Origin: VAZQ01 sp963744275
Lineage (GTDB): Bacteria > Pseudomonadota > Alphaproteobacteria > Rhizobiales > Xanthobacteraceae
Assembly: GCA_963744275.1 (NCBI GenBank)
Contig: CAVUSX010000019.1
Location: forward strand, 434,001-498,000
Reading direction: 5' to 3'
DNA length: 64,000 nt
Shown one piece after another: positions 8,627 through 17,873 of this stretch; the first letter of the stretch is position 1; each line of letters starts with the position of its first letter. The position numbers and the translations under genes are program-made. A model generated the notes under the pieces. The model worked only from the letters and a program-made list of their open reading frames with translations. It had not been told where the DNA came from and searched no databases.

Positions 8627-10015
8627 ATGGCCGAGCGATGGACGCCCGAGGGTTGGCGGAGCAAGCCGATCCTGCAAATGCCCGAATTCCCCGACCTGGC
8701 CGCGCTGGCCGAGGTCGAGAAGCAATTGGCGAGCTTTCCGCCGCTGGTTTTCGCCGGCGAGGCGCGCAATCTCACCAAGGCGCTGGGCAAGGTCGCGGCC
8801 GGGGAGGCTTTCCTGCTGCAAGGCGGGGACTGCGCCGAGAGCTTCGCCGAGCATGGCGCCAACAACATCCGCGACTTCTTCCGCCTGTTCCTGCAGATGG
8901 CGGTGGTGCTCACCTATGCGGCGGCCTCGCCGGTGGTCAAGATCGGCCGCGTCGCCGGCCAGTTCGCCAAGCCGCGCAGCTCCCCGGTCGAGAAGCGCGA
9001 CGGGGTGGAGCTGCCGGTCTATCGCGGCGACATCGTCAATGGCACCGAGTTCACGCGCGAGGCGCGCATTCCCGATCCGCGCCGGCAGCTCTCCGCCTAC
9101 AGGCAGTCGGCCGCCACGCTCAATCTGCTGCGCGCCTTCGCCCAGGGCGGCTACGCCAATCTCGGCAATGTGCGCCAATGGGTGCTGGGTTTCGTCAAGG
9201 ACAGCCCGCAATCGCGGCGTTACGTGCAGCTCGCCGACCAGATCTCGGAGGCGCTCGGATTCATGCAGGCCTGCGGGCTCGATCTGGAAAGCCATCCGGA
9301 GCTGCGCTCGACCGATTTCTACACCAGCCACGAGGCGCTGCTGCTCGGCTACGAGCAGGCCATGACGCGCGTGGATTCGACCAGCGGCGATTGGTACTGC
9401 ACCTCCGGCCACATGCTGTGGATCGGCGACCGCACGCGCCAGGCGGACCACGCCCATGTGGAGTACTGCCGCGGCATCAGGAATCCGCTCGGGCTCAAAT
9501 GCGGCCCCACGAGCAAGGTCGACGAGATGCTCAAGCTCATCGAGATTCTCAACCCGGACAACGCGCCCGGCCGCCTCACCTTGATCTGCCGGCTCGGCGC
9601 CGACAAGGCCGGCGATCTGTTGCCCCCGATGGTGCGGGCGGTCGAGCGCGAAGGCCGCACGGTGGTGTGGTCCTGCGATCCCATGCACGGCAACACCATC
9701 ACGTCGGCCTCCGGCTACAAGACGCGGCCGTTCGACCAGATCCTCAAGGAGGTGCGCACCTTCTTCCAGGTGCATGCCGCCGAGGGCACCCACGCCGGCG
9801 GCGTGCATCTGGAGATGACCGGCCAGAACGTCACCGAATGCACCGGCGGCGCCCGCGCCATCACGGACGAGGATCTCAACGACCGCTATCACACGGTCTG
9901 CGATCCGCGGCTCAACGCCGAGCAGTCGCTCGATCTCGCCTTCCTCCTGGCCGACCTGCTCAAGCAGGAGCGCACCGCCAAGGCGCGGCCATTGCCGGCG
10001 GTCTCGGGCCTCTGA
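8627..10015 (+). CDS. Class II DAHP synthase (3-deoxy-7-phosphoheptulonate synthase)
   Basis: Condenses phosphoenolpyruvate and erythrose 4-phosphate in the first step of the shikimate pathway. The 462-residue protein belongs to the class II (plant-like) family: WTPEGWRSKPILQMPEFPD at the N-terminus, FLLQGGDCAESF, RVGRVAGQ-like KIGRVAGQFAKPRSSP, SHEALLLGYEQA, WIGDRTRQ, and VVWSCDPMHGNTI with the metal-ligand residues. The ATG at 8627 is chosen because CGGAGGG lies eight bases upstream; GTG starts at 8597 and 8624 are weaker. A 150-bp gap separates it from gor, so it probably has its own promoter. Confidence 0.93.
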   Translation: MAERWTPEGWRSKPILQMPEFPDLAALAEVEKQLASFPPLVFAGEARNLTKALGKVAAGEAFLLQGGDCAESFAEHGANNIRDFFRLFLQMAVVLTYAAASPVVKIGRVAGQFAKPRSSPVEKRDGVELPVYRGDIVNGTEFTREARIPDPRRQLSAYRQSAATLNLLRAFAQGGYANLGNVRQWVLGFVKDSPQSRRYVQLADQISEALGFMQACGLDLESHPELRSTDFYTSHEALLLGYEQAMTRVDSTSGDWYCTSGHMLWIGDRTRQADHAHVEYCRGIRNPLGLKCGPTSKVDEMLKLIEILNPDNAPGRLTLICRLGADKAGDLLPPMVRAVEREGRTVVWSCDPMHGNTITSASGYKTRPFDQILKEVRTFFQVHAAEGTHAGGVHLEMTGQNVTECTGGARAITDEDLNDRYHTVCDPRLNAEQSLDLAFLLADLLKQERTAKARPLPAVSGL

Positions 10016-10033
10016 GCACTGGGCTCTCCGCCT

Positions 10034-10225
10034 TACCTCCCCCTGCAAGGGGGAGGTCGACCCGCGAAGCGGGTCGGGTGGGGGTCACGCAACAAATACC
10101 GAGTTTGTGGTGGACCGCCGCGGGCGACCTCCCCCTTGCGGGGGAGGGAAAAACGCTGCGGCGCGCCGAGAGACAAATTCATAGCGACTGCCCCGCCTTG
10201 CAGGGGGAGGGAATTGGGCGCGGCC
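10034..10225. repeat. GC-rich palindromic dispersed repeat, copy 2
   Basis: Most of the 368-bp gap after the DAHP synthase gene is a palindromic repeat made from cctccccctgcaagggggagg, gacccgcgaagcgggtc and cgacctcccccttgcggggg blocks. It shares its units, and the tail gggagggaaaaacgctgc, with the copies at 1150-1320 and 35842-36075. The rest of the gap (10226-10383) holds no visible gene and should contain the promoter of the next one. Confidence 0.7.
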
Positions 10226-10383
10226 GTGGCAACAACAAATGCTTCACACTCTGTGAAGGTAAACGAGCTGCCGCTTATCGCAGCATTAACAATAGGATCG
10301 GATGCGATCCGCGATCCCTCAAATTGTAAGGATTGCGAAAAGCATTGGGGCGAAGACTGCCCTCACATTCAGTGGGGGAAATC

Positions 10384-11391
10384 GTGCGCGTCAAATCAAT
10401 CCTGGCGGCTTCGGCATGGCTGGTGGTGGCGGTCGCGGCGAGCTTCTCCCGCGTGGCGCCGGCCGCCGCCGGCGACTGGGCGTTTCACGGCTTGGAGCCG
10501 CCCTCCAGCTATTCGGGCGAGGTCGGGCTGCGCTTCTGGTACGGCAAGGGCAAGACCGGCAAGAGCCTCTATGATCCGACCGGCGCGGCCCTGGTCTCGC
10601 GCTTGACCTACGACAATCTCTCGATCTTTTCCGCCGAGGCCTATGGGCGGTTCGATCTCAACACCGGCTGGTTCCTCAAGGGCATTGTCGGCGGCGGCGG
10701 CTTTCGCAAGGGCACGCTCACCGACGAGGATTTCCCGCCCGGCATCGCGCCCTATTCGGCCACCCTGAGCACGCTCGACGACAGCTTTCCGGCCTATTGG
10801 AGCGTGGACGTCGGCTATAACGTTTTCCGCGGGCCCGATTTTCGCGTCGGCGCGTTCTTGGGCTACAACTACATGCGCGAGGTGGTGAGCGCGCAAGGAT
10901 GCGGTCAGATCGCGACCAATCCGTTCATCTGCGGGTTCTTCCCGGTGCCAGCCACCATCAAGGTGATCACGCAGGACAACAACTGGAATTCGCTGCGGGT
11001 CGGGCTCGATGGCGACGTCGACATCACCAAGCGGCTCAAGCTCAGCCTCGATGCCGCTTGGCTGCCCCTGGTGATGCTCGACGGCACCGACGCCCATTGG
11101 CTGCGCATCAGCGGCTTTCCGGGCGATTTCAGCGGTCCCATTCCGGAGGACGGCACCGGCTGGGGTATTCAGCTCGAGGGGGTCCTGTCCTACCGGGTGA
11201 CGGACGCGATCAGTGTTGGCATCGGCGGCCGCTACTGGCATATGCAGACCAATGGGAATACCCATTTCGAGGGCCATGTGAACGGCGTCCAGGCATTCCC
11301 GCAACCGGTCGATTGGAAGAGCGACAGTTACGGCATGTTTCTTCAGACCGGCCTCAAGTTCGGCCCCTATCCGATCATCAGCAGCAATTAA
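10384..11391 (+). CDS. Outer-membrane beta-barrel protein
   Basis: A predicted 335-residue outer-membrane protein. The GTG at 10384 is chosen, after GTGGGGGA, because it gives a clean signal peptide (hydrophobic ILAASAWLVVAVAASF, cleavage near APAAAG). The mature part alternates aromatic and polar residues in strand-like stretches (YSGEVGLRFWYGKGKTG, AYGRFDLNTGWFLKGIVGGG, SVDVGYNVFRGPDFRVGAFL) and ends with a strand-like segment (SYGMFLQTGLKFGPYPI), as expected for barrel insertion. The pair of cysteines near residue 180 may be disulfide-bonded. It resembles uncharacterised barrel proteins of Bradyrhizobium relatives; ligand and function are unknown. Confidence 0.75.
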   Translation: MRVKSILAASAWLVVAVAASFSRVAPAAAGDWAFHGLEPPSSYSGEVGLRFWYGKGKTGKSLYDPTGAALVSRLTYDNLSIFSAEAYGRFDLNTGWFLKGIVGGGGFRKGTLTDEDFPPGIAPYSATLSTLDDSFPAYWSVDVGYNVFRGPDFRVGAFLGYNYMREVVSAQGCGQIATNPFICGFFPVPATIKVITQDNNWNSLRVGLDGDVDITKRLKLSLDAAWLPLVMLDGTDAHWLRISGFPGDFSGPIPEDGTGWGIQLEGVLSYRVTDAISVGIGGRYWHMQTNGNTHFEGHVNGVQAFPQPVDWKSDSYGMFLQTGLKFGPYPIISSN

Positions 11392-11415
11392 CCGCCAAGC
11401 CAGATCGACCTGCCC

Positions 11416-11769
11416 ATGGAAAGATTGCTGCGCGCCGTCGTCAACAGCTGGAACGGCCTGCGTTTCGCGTTCCGGAGCGAAGCCGCCTTCCGCCAGGAGC
11501 TGGCGGTGTTCGTGCCGGCCGTGCCGCTCGCCTTCCTGGTCACGCCGGATTCCTGGAAGCGGCTCGCCCTCATCGGCGTGCTCATGCTGCTGTTCGTGGT
11601 CGAGCTCCTGAACACCGCGATCGAGAAGCTCTCCGATCGGGTCAACCCGGCGCTCGATCCGCAGATCGGACGGGTCAAGGACATGGGCTCGGCCGCGGTC
11701 GGACTGACGCTGCTGGTCGCCGGGGCGGTCTGGCTCCTGGCGCTGGCCGAGCGCATCGGCTGGCTGTGA
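11416..11769 (+). CDS. dgkA: Diacylglycerol kinase DgkA
   Basis: Small integral membrane kinase (117 residues) that phosphorylates diacylglycerol, recycling lipid left over from periplasmic glucan or LPS modification. Three hydrophobic helices are visible, and the family signature VVELLNTAIEKLSDRV holds the catalytic glutamate and metal ligands; ENAFRQE-like EAAFRQELAVF is at the N-terminus. It lies 24 bp after the barrel gene and may be read through from it. The predicted substrate is diacylglycerol rather than undecaprenol, from the proteobacterial sequence type. Confidence 0.92.
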   Translation: MERLLRAVVNSWNGLRFAFRSEAAFRQELAVFVPAVPLAFLVTPDSWKRLALIGVLMLLFVVELLNTAIEKLSDRVNPALDPQIGRVKDMGSAAVGLTLLVAGAVWLLALAERIGWL

Positions 11770-11835
11770 GGCCGCAAGCGGCACGGCGCCGCTTCGCGAT
11801 TGCGGTTCCGCTCCCCGACGCGCTACACCTCGCTC

Positions 11836-13581
11836 ATGAATGAACGACCGACCGACCGGCTGGCGATTGCGGTCGCGCAGCTCGATCCGACCGTCGGCGA
11901 CATTGCCGGCAATGCCGACAAGGCGCGGGCGGCGCGCGCCACCGCGGCACGCGCGGGCGCCGATCTGGTGGCGCTGCCGGAATTGTTCCTGTCCGGCTAT
12001 CCGCCCGAGGACCTGGTGCTCAAGCCGGCCCTGCAGGCCGCCTGCCGCCACAAGATCGAGGAGCTGGCGCGGGAGACGGCGGACGGCGGCCCCGCCATGT
12101 TGATCGGGACCCCATGGGTCGACAATGGCAACCTCTACAACGCCTATTGCCTGCTCGACCGCGGCCTGATCGCGGCGCTGCGCTTCAAGGTCGATCTGCC
12201 CAACTACGGCGTGTTCGACGAAAAGCGCGTTTTTGCGACCGGCCCGATGCCTGGACCGGTCAATTTCCGCGGCGTGCGTCTGGGCCTGCCGATCTGCGAG
12301 GACATCTGGGGTACCGACGTGGTCGAGACCCTGGCCGAGACCGGCGCCGAATTGCTGATCGTTCCGAACGGCTCGCCCTATTGGCGCAACAAGGAGACGA
12401 CGCGCCTCAACATCGCGGTCGCCCGCGTGACCGAGAGCGATCTGCCGCTCATCTATGTCAATCAGGTCGGCGGCCAGGACGAGCTGATCTTCGACGGCGC
12501 CTCGTTCGCGTTGCACGCCGATTGCTCGCTCGCCTTCCAGCTGCCCGCCTTCCGCGAGAGCGTGACGACCGTGCGCTGGCAGCGCACCGGCAACGGCTGG
12601 CGCTGCCTCGATGGCCCCATGGCCAAGCCGGACGAAAGCGATGAGGACGACTATTCCGCCTGCGTGCTGGGCTTGCGCGACTATGTGGACAAGAACGGCT
12701 TTGCGGGCGTGGTGCTGGGACTCTCGGGCGGCGTCGATTCCGCGCTGTGCGCCGCCATCGCGGTCGATGCGCTGGGCGCCAAGCGCGTGCGCTGCGTGAT
12801 GCTGCCCTACCGCTTCACCTCGCAGGAATCCCGCGACGACGCCGCGTTCATCGCACGCGCGCTGGGCGTGCAGTTCGACACCGTTCCGATCGAAAGCGCG
12901 GTCGCCGGCCTGGAGCAAGCGCTGGCGCCGCTGCTCGCCGGGGCGCCCCGCGACGTCACCGAGGAGAACCTGCAGGCGCGGGCGCGCGGCGTCATCTTGA
13001 TGGCGATCTCCAACAAGCTCGGCCTGATGGTGGTGACCACCGGCAACAAATCGGAGATGTCGGTCGGCTACGCCACCCTCTACGGCGACATGAACGGCGG
13101 CTTCAATCCGATCAAGGATCTCTACAAGACCGAGGTCTACCGCCTGGCGCGCCTGCGCAACGGCTGGCGTCCGCACGGCGCGCTGGGTGCGAGCGGGCAG
13201 GTGATCCCGGACAACGTATTGACCCGCGCCCCGACCGCGGAGCTGCGCGAGAACCAGACCGACCAGGATTCGCTGCCGCCCTACGAGGTGCTGGACGGCA
13301 TTCTGGAGCGCCTGGTCGAGCGCGAGGAGCCGATCGCGCGGATCGTCGAGCAGGGCTTCGATCGCGAGACGGTGGTGCGGGTGGAGCGCCTCATCAATCT
13401 CGCCGAGTACAAGCGCCGGCAGGCCGCGCCCGGCGTCAAGGTGACGCTCAAGAATTTCGGCCGTGATCGCCGCTATCCGATCACCAACCGCTTCCGCGAT
13501 CCCGGCACGCCGCTGCCGCAACCCGACCTCTCGCTCGTCCCCACCGGCCCGGCGCCCAACAGCGAGGCGTTCGATTTGTAG
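11836..13581 (+). CDS. nadE: Glutamine-dependent NAD+ synthetase
   Basis: Last step of NAD synthesis: amidation of nicotinate adenine dinucleotide with ammonia from glutamine. The 581-residue protein has an N-terminal nitrilase-type glutaminase with the Glu-Lys-Cys triad in LPELFLSGYPPEDL, RFKVDLPNYGVFDEKR and LPICEDIWG. The C-terminal synthetase has the pyrophosphatase loop VLGLSGGVDSAL and the VVTTGNKSEMSVGY segment. The ATG at 11836 fits the family start MNERPTDRLAIAVAQLDPTV; a TTG at 11800 is also in frame. No clear ribosome-binding site is seen. Confidence 0.95.
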   Translation: MNERPTDRLAIAVAQLDPTVGDIAGNADKARAARATAARAGADLVALPELFLSGYPPEDLVLKPALQAACRHKIEELARETADGGPAMLIGTPWVDNGNLYNAYCLLDRGLIAALRFKVDLPNYGVFDEKRVFATGPMPGPVNFRGVRLGLPICEDIWGTDVVETLAETGAELLIVPNGSPYWRNKETTRLNIAVARVTESDLPLIYVNQVGGQDELIFDGASFALHADCSLAFQLPAFRESVTTVRWQRTGNGWRCLDGPMAKPDESDEDDYSACVLGLRDYVDKNGFAGVVLGLSGGVDSALCAAIAVDALGAKRVRCVMLPYRFTSQESRDDAAFIARALGVQFDTVPIESAVAGLEQALAPLLAGAPRDVTEENLQARARGVILMAISNKLGLMVVTTGNKSEMSVGYATLYGDMNGGFNPIKDLYKTEVYRLARLRNGWRPHGALGASGQVIPDNVLTRAPTAELRENQTDQDSLPPYEVLDGILERLVEREEPIARIVEQGFDRETVVRVERLINLAEYKRRQAAPGVKVTLKNFGRDRRYPITNRFRDPGTPLPQPDLSLVPTGPAPNSEAFDL

Positions 13582-13910
13582 GGGCCGTGCGCGAGAGCGG
13601 GGCGCCTATCGAGCCGAAAGTGCTAAGGGCACGCATATCTTTCGTGAATGCGCCCCGCGTGAAATCCGCTCTTCTTGAAAATGCCGCACTGCAAAAAATC
13701 CTGCGGCGAGCCCCATTTCCGAAACAAATTCAGCAACGCCGACATCCCTGGCCTGACGGAGCCCGGCCCAAATCGGCCGCGCATCTTTTCCATCTTCCGG
13801 CCCTTGCACTTCTTGTAGCTCCTTTGCCGCAGGCCTATCATCGCGCTTCCGCACGGCAGTAATCGCAAGCTTGGCCCGCGCCCCCACCACATCGCAGAAA
13901 GGTCACCACG
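13582..13910. other. Gap with no recognised gene
   Basis: This stretch of 329 bp between nadE and the cytochrome/propeller gene holds only short unrecognised open frames, for example a 45-codon one at 13680 with a start but no ribosome-binding site. The base composition is less GC-rich than the flanks. It presumably contains the promoter of the next gene; no repeat or RNA gene was recognised. Confidence 0.4.
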
Positions 13911-15606
13911 ATGAAAGCCAAACTCTACGCCGGAACCGCATTCACGGCCCTGGCCCTGGCGGCCTATGCCTTCATGTCGCCCGGCACGCCGCTCGCCGCC
14001 GACGGCCCATCGCTGCTCGCCGGCAAGGTCGTCGCCGCAACCGGCGAGGCTCTGGCCGGAATTCCGATCAAGGCCCATCGCGACAACAGCGCGATCACGG
14101 TTGCGGTCTATAGCGATGCCAAGGGCGAATACTCGTTTCCGTCGTGGTCGGATCTGACGCCCGGCTCCTATTCGGTCGGGGTCGAGCTGCCGGATTTCGA
14201 GCACACCGCGCAACCGGTCGCGGTGTCCGAAGGCAAGGCCGCGCACGTCGATTTCACCCTGAAGGCGAAGCCGCTCGCCTATGAGGACGCGACCGCCTCC
14301 GAGATCATCGCCGGCCTTCCGGGCACCGACCAGCAGAAGGTTCTGTTCTCCCAATGCAGCAATTGTCACACCCTGCAATGGGCGCTGCAGGCCGGCCGCA
14401 CCAAAGAGGGTTGGGTCGAGATCATCAAGAAGATGGCGGGCCGTGCCGCCGACCGCGACACGCCGGGCACCTACGAGTTCAGCCAGAAGCAGTTCATCGA
14501 GCCGTTGGCGGACTATCTGGTCTCGATCCGTGGACCGGAGTTCCTCCGACAAGATCCCGTTCAAGCAACGCCCGCGGCCGACCGACGCGGCCTCCACCAA
14601 TCTGGTCGTCACCGAATACGCGCTGCCGCGGGGCGGCGCGCGCGAGCTCTACATGCTGCGTGGCGATCGGCGGTTCGTGTGGCCGCACGACGTCATCATG
14701 AACGACAAATACGCCTACTACACCGATCACTTCTCCTACGTTCTCGGCCGCCTCGACCTCAAGACCGGGGAGGCGACGGAGATGCCGTTCCCGCTGCCGG
14801 CGGGAGCCGGACGCACGGCGGCGGTGGCCGACGGCCGCCCCGGCCAACCCGGCGGCGGCGCGCACGAGCTGCAGTTCGATCGCCAAGGCAATGTCATCGT
14901 CGGCATGGACAACGGACTGGTCAAATATGATCCCAAGTATGGCCAGTTCAAGAACTGGGCGGCCGGCCGCGCCATGTTCGGTCTGGATCCGGAGGGGAAT
15001 GCCTGGTTCCTGCAGCGCACCAACGGCGAGCTGACCAAGATCGACACCAACAAGGACGAGCTGAAACCGGTCAGCTACGTGATCCCGAAGAATCAGGGAA
15101 TCTACGATACCGACACCGATTCCAAGGGCCGCACCGATCTTTATATTTGGACCGAGGGCAAGATCGGCGTCTTCGATCCAAAGACGATCACATACGCCGA
15201 GTTCAAGATGCCGACCCCGATGTCGGGTCCGCGGCGCGGGCAGATCGACGGCCAGGATCGTCTGTGGGCCGGCGAATTCTATGCCGGCCAGGTCATGATG
15301 ATGGATCCGGACAAGAAGATCGTAAAGGAATACGCGCTGGTCCCCGGGACCAAGCCCTATACGGCGCCCTACGGGGAGCCCTATGCGGCGAGCCCCGACG
15401 ACAAGAACCAGATCGTGTGGACGCACGACTTCAGCAGCAGCCGCATGTACCGCATCGACATGAACACCGGAGCGTCGACGGAATACATGACGCCGTCGAA
15501 CTACGAGGTGCGCGATCTGCGGGTCGATCCCACGGCGGCGCGTCCGACCGTGTGGGTGCCGGCCTATCGGCCGCCGTCCAAGCTGGTGAAGATGCAGGTT
15601 CGCTGA
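13911..15606 (+). pseudogene. Exported carboxypeptidase-regulatory-like / cytochrome c / Vgb-type propeller protein, frameshifted
   Basis: Reading through one frameshift gives a three-part exported protein of about 564 residues. First a signal peptide (FTALALAAYAFMSPGTPLAAD) and a carboxypeptidase-regulatory-like Ig domain (VAATGEALAGIPIKA ... GEYSFPS), then a haem-c motif CSNCH near residue 150, then a beta-propeller like virginiamycin-B lyase (LQFDRQGNVIVGMDNGLVKY, GRAMFGLDPEGNAWF, DGQDRLWAGEFYAGQVMM). The frame breaks at 14543, where ttcctccgac would read correctly as ttctccgac. Both halves are otherwise clean and the stop is at 15606. Similar proteins occur in rhizobia beside alcohol or methanol oxidation genes; none is seen here. 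Either an indel error or a recent mutation. Confidence 0.75.
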
Positions 15607-15623
15607 TTGGATGACTCTCCGTT

Positions 15624-15738
15624 GCCATCGCCGGGCTTGTCCCGGCGATCTCGCTTGGGAGCGCACGTGCCATCCTTATCGAGATGGCCGGAACACAAGG
15701 GCGTTTACGCCCGACTTCGCGGGCTATGTCCGGCTATG
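15624..15738. repeat. Dispersed repeat with two palindromic units
   Basis: After the propeller gene comes a palindrome atcgccgggcttgtcccggcg (21 bp, positions 15624-15650) and then a unit containing gggcgtttacgcccgacttc, related to segments in the repeats at 1.2 kb and 44.6 kb. This composite is typical of intergenic repeats in Bradyrhizobium-like genomes. Confidence 0.55.
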
Positions 15739-15788
15739 ACAACGTAGAACACTCTGAAAGTCAGAGGCAGCCGGGCGGTGCGGGAGCC

Positions 15789-16943
15789 CTAATGCTCCGG
15801 CAAGAAGGTCGGACCGACCGCGCGGACATGGCGCTTGCCGGGATCGGCGTCCCCGCTCGTATCGGGGGGCACGGCCGCATTGGCGGAGGCGGGCGTGACC
15901 GTGACCGCCGTGGATGGGGCGGTGCCCGGACGCCCTGCCGGCGCCGGCTTGATCGGCTTGCCTTGCGCATCGGTCTGCGGCTGCGCCAGCTGCTTGGCGC
16001 GCTCCTCGGTGACCACGACATCGCCGCGCTCGACCGTCTGGTCGTCGATCTGCTTGAGGGCATCGGCCCAGGTCTGCCCGGCGGCCTTGCAGCTGCAGCT
16101 CGGATTGAATTGCTTGCGGTACGCGAAGGCGTTGGGCAGCTCGGTATAGAGGCGGCCGTTCGCCGACACCGCCTGGGTGATGTCCTCGCCGGTGGTGCGA
16201 TGGCTGTAGAGCGTGGCCTCGGTGGCCGGGCACATGCGCTGGCAGGTCTGCGCGTCCTCGCCGAATTTGCTCGGCAGGGCGGAATAGGAGACCGGGAAAT
16301 AGTACCCGTCGCAGGTGCGCACGCACAGCGTCATGTAGGTGCCGGATGCCGCTGTCGGCGTCGAATCCGGGTTGAGAATGGTGCCCGGCCCGAACAGGCG
16401 ATCGAACAGGCCGCCGCCCTGATTCTGGTTCGCCAGCTGGCGATATTGCGGACCGCAATCGTTCTGCGCGAGCGCGCCGATGATCGAGCGGCGCTGGCCC
16501 TCGTGGTCGGCGCCGGTATTGCTCTGGGCGCGCTGCAGATCGCTCATGGTGCGGTCGAGATTGCCGCGCGCCTGCTGGATCTGCGCATTGAGCGGAGTGC
16601 ATTGGGCCGGCTGGGTGCTGAACAAAGAGAAGAAGCCGTTGCCCTCGCAGCCGGATCGCCGCGCCTGCGCGGTCAGGCGGTCGAGATCGGACTGCTGCTT
16701 GCGGACGGCGTCATCCAGTCGCCTGGCCTGGTCGGACTGCGACGAATTGGTGATGCCGCGGTCGAAGGCGGAAAGCTGGCCTTCGAGCTGAGTACAGACC
16801 GGATTGCGGGATTGCGGGCTCGCGGATTGGGAGCCTTGATAGCCGGGATACCCCTGCTGCGCGCGCGCGGGCGTCACGCTCGTCAAGGCGGCCAAAGCAA
16901 CAAGCGATGCGAGGCCCGGTTTGCGCAGTGGTCTCGAGATCAT
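15789..16943 (-). CDS. DUF2865 domain-containing exported protein
   Basis: A 384-residue protein with a signal peptide (GLASLVALAALTSVTPARAQ) when started at the ATG at 16943. It then has a Cys-containing helical region rich in Gln, Arg and Asp (possible coiled coil), and the DUF2865 core GTYMTLCVRTCDGYYFPVSY, KFGEDAQTCQRMCP, ATEATLYSHR and the pair CSC near 290. Six or more conserved cysteines suggest disulfides in the periplasm. The C-terminus is a Pro/Ala/Thr-rich tail. DUF2865 is found mostly in Hyphomicrobiales and has no known function. Longer in-frame starts up to 17102 exist but would bury the signal peptide. Confidence 0.85.
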   Translation of the reverse strand: MISRPLRKPGLASLVALAALTSVTPARAQQGYPGYQGSQSASPQSRNPVCTQLEGQLSAFDRGITNSSQSDQARRLDDAVRKQQSDLDRLTAQARRSGCEGNGFFSLFSTQPAQCTPLNAQIQQARGNLDRTMSDLQRAQSNTGADHEGQRRSIIGALAQNDCGPQYRQLANQNQGGGLFDRLFGPGTILNPDSTPTAASGTYMTLCVRTCDGYYFPVSYSALPSKFGEDAQTCQRMCPATEATLYSHRTTGEDITQAVSANGRLYTELPNAFAYRKQFNPSCSCKAAGQTWADALKQIDDQTVERGDVVVTEERAKQLAQPQTDAQGKPIKPAPAGRPGTAPSTAVTVTPASANAAVPPDTSGDADPGKRHVRAVGPTFLPEH

Positions 16944-17147
16944 CGACCCGATCGTGAAGTTGAGGCTGACGGAAGCGCGCAGCTTCGCGATGAAGCCCCG
17001 GAATGGTGACCAAAGTGTGAACGCCCGCCCGCAAGGGGGCGGACCATAACGGCGAATCGTGGAGAACGACAGCAGGCTGCCGATCATCCACAGGACAAGC
17101 AAGCGGCCGCGGTCGCGCGCTCGCCCGCCCGCCGGTGGCCCGGAGGG

Positions 17148-17783
17148 TCATTCCGCATCCGGCTGGTTCTCGGGCCGGGCGGCTTCGAAGGCGGGGAGCG
17201 CGGCGCAGGCCGCGTCGATGGCGACGATTCGCGGGTAGGGATCGAGCGGCACCTGCAGGCGCCGCGCATTGGCGACCTGCGGCACCAGGCAGAGGTCCGC
17301 CAGCGTGACATCGGCACCGAAGCAATACGGTCCCGGGGAGACCATGGCCTCGAGCGCGTCGAAGCCCTCGCGGACCCAATGGTGGTACCAGGCATCGATC
17401 TTGCCCTGGTCCTGGCCGAGCTCGTTCTTGAGATAGCGCAGCGGTCCCACATTGTTGAGCGGGTGTATGTCGCAGGCCACCAGCTGCGCCAGCGCCCGCA
17501 CCTGGGCGCGCTCGCGGCTGCCGCGCGGCAACAGCGGCGGCTGCGGATGCGTCTCGTCGAGATATTCGATGATGGCGAGCGACTGGGTGATGAGCTCACC
17601 GGAGTCGAGCCGCAGCGCCGGCACGCGCATCTGCGGATTGATCGCCCGGTAGGCGGGCTTGCGGTTCAATCCGCCTTCCCGTTGCAGATGGATCGAGACG
17701 GTGTCGTAGCGCAGTCCCTTGAGATTGAAAGCGATCCGGACCCGGTAGGCGGCGGACGAGCGAAAATAGGAATAGAGAGTCAC
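17148..17783 (-). CDS. maiA: Maleylacetoacetate isomerase (zeta-class GST)
   Basis: Glutathione-dependent cis-trans isomerase of tyrosine/homogentisate degradation, converting maleylacetoacetate to fumarylacetoacetate. The 211-residue protein has the zeta-class active-site motif YFRSSAAYRVRIAF (5-18), the GSH-binding NPQMRVPALRLDSGELITQS with cis-proline, and the helical C-terminal domain (CDIHPLNNVGPLRYL). hmgA and the fumarylacetoacetase gene are not in the window. It lies 90 bp downstream of a MarR regulator on the same strand, which suggests local control of aromatic catabolism. Confidence 0.9.
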   Translation of the reverse strand: MTLYSYFRSSAAYRVRIAFNLKGLRYDTVSIHLQREGGLNRKPAYRAINPQMRVPALRLDSGELITQSLAIIEYLDETHPQPPLLPRGSRERAQVRALAQLVACDIHPLNNVGPLRYLKNELGQDQGKIDAWYHHWVREGFDALEAMVSPGPYCFGADVTLADLCLVPQVANARRLQVPLDPYPRIVAIDAACAALPAFEAARPENQPDAE

Positions 17784-17873
17784 GGGTCCTCACAGGGGCT
17801 GTGGTGCGCTCGCGCCATGGATGCGGCCGCTCGCCCGGGTCTTGGAATCAGGTCTCGCAATCAGTGCTCTTGA

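Noticed and set aside
8638..10329. Plus-strand 563-codon frame overlapping the DAHP synthase gene
   Set aside because: Arg- and Ala-rich translation in a second frame of a well-recognised gene; a shadow.
10396..13521. Minus-strand frame of 1041 codons across the barrel, dgkA and nadE genes
   Set aside because: Length reflects GC-rich codon bias opposite three real genes; the translation is low-complexity His/Arg/Asp with no domain.
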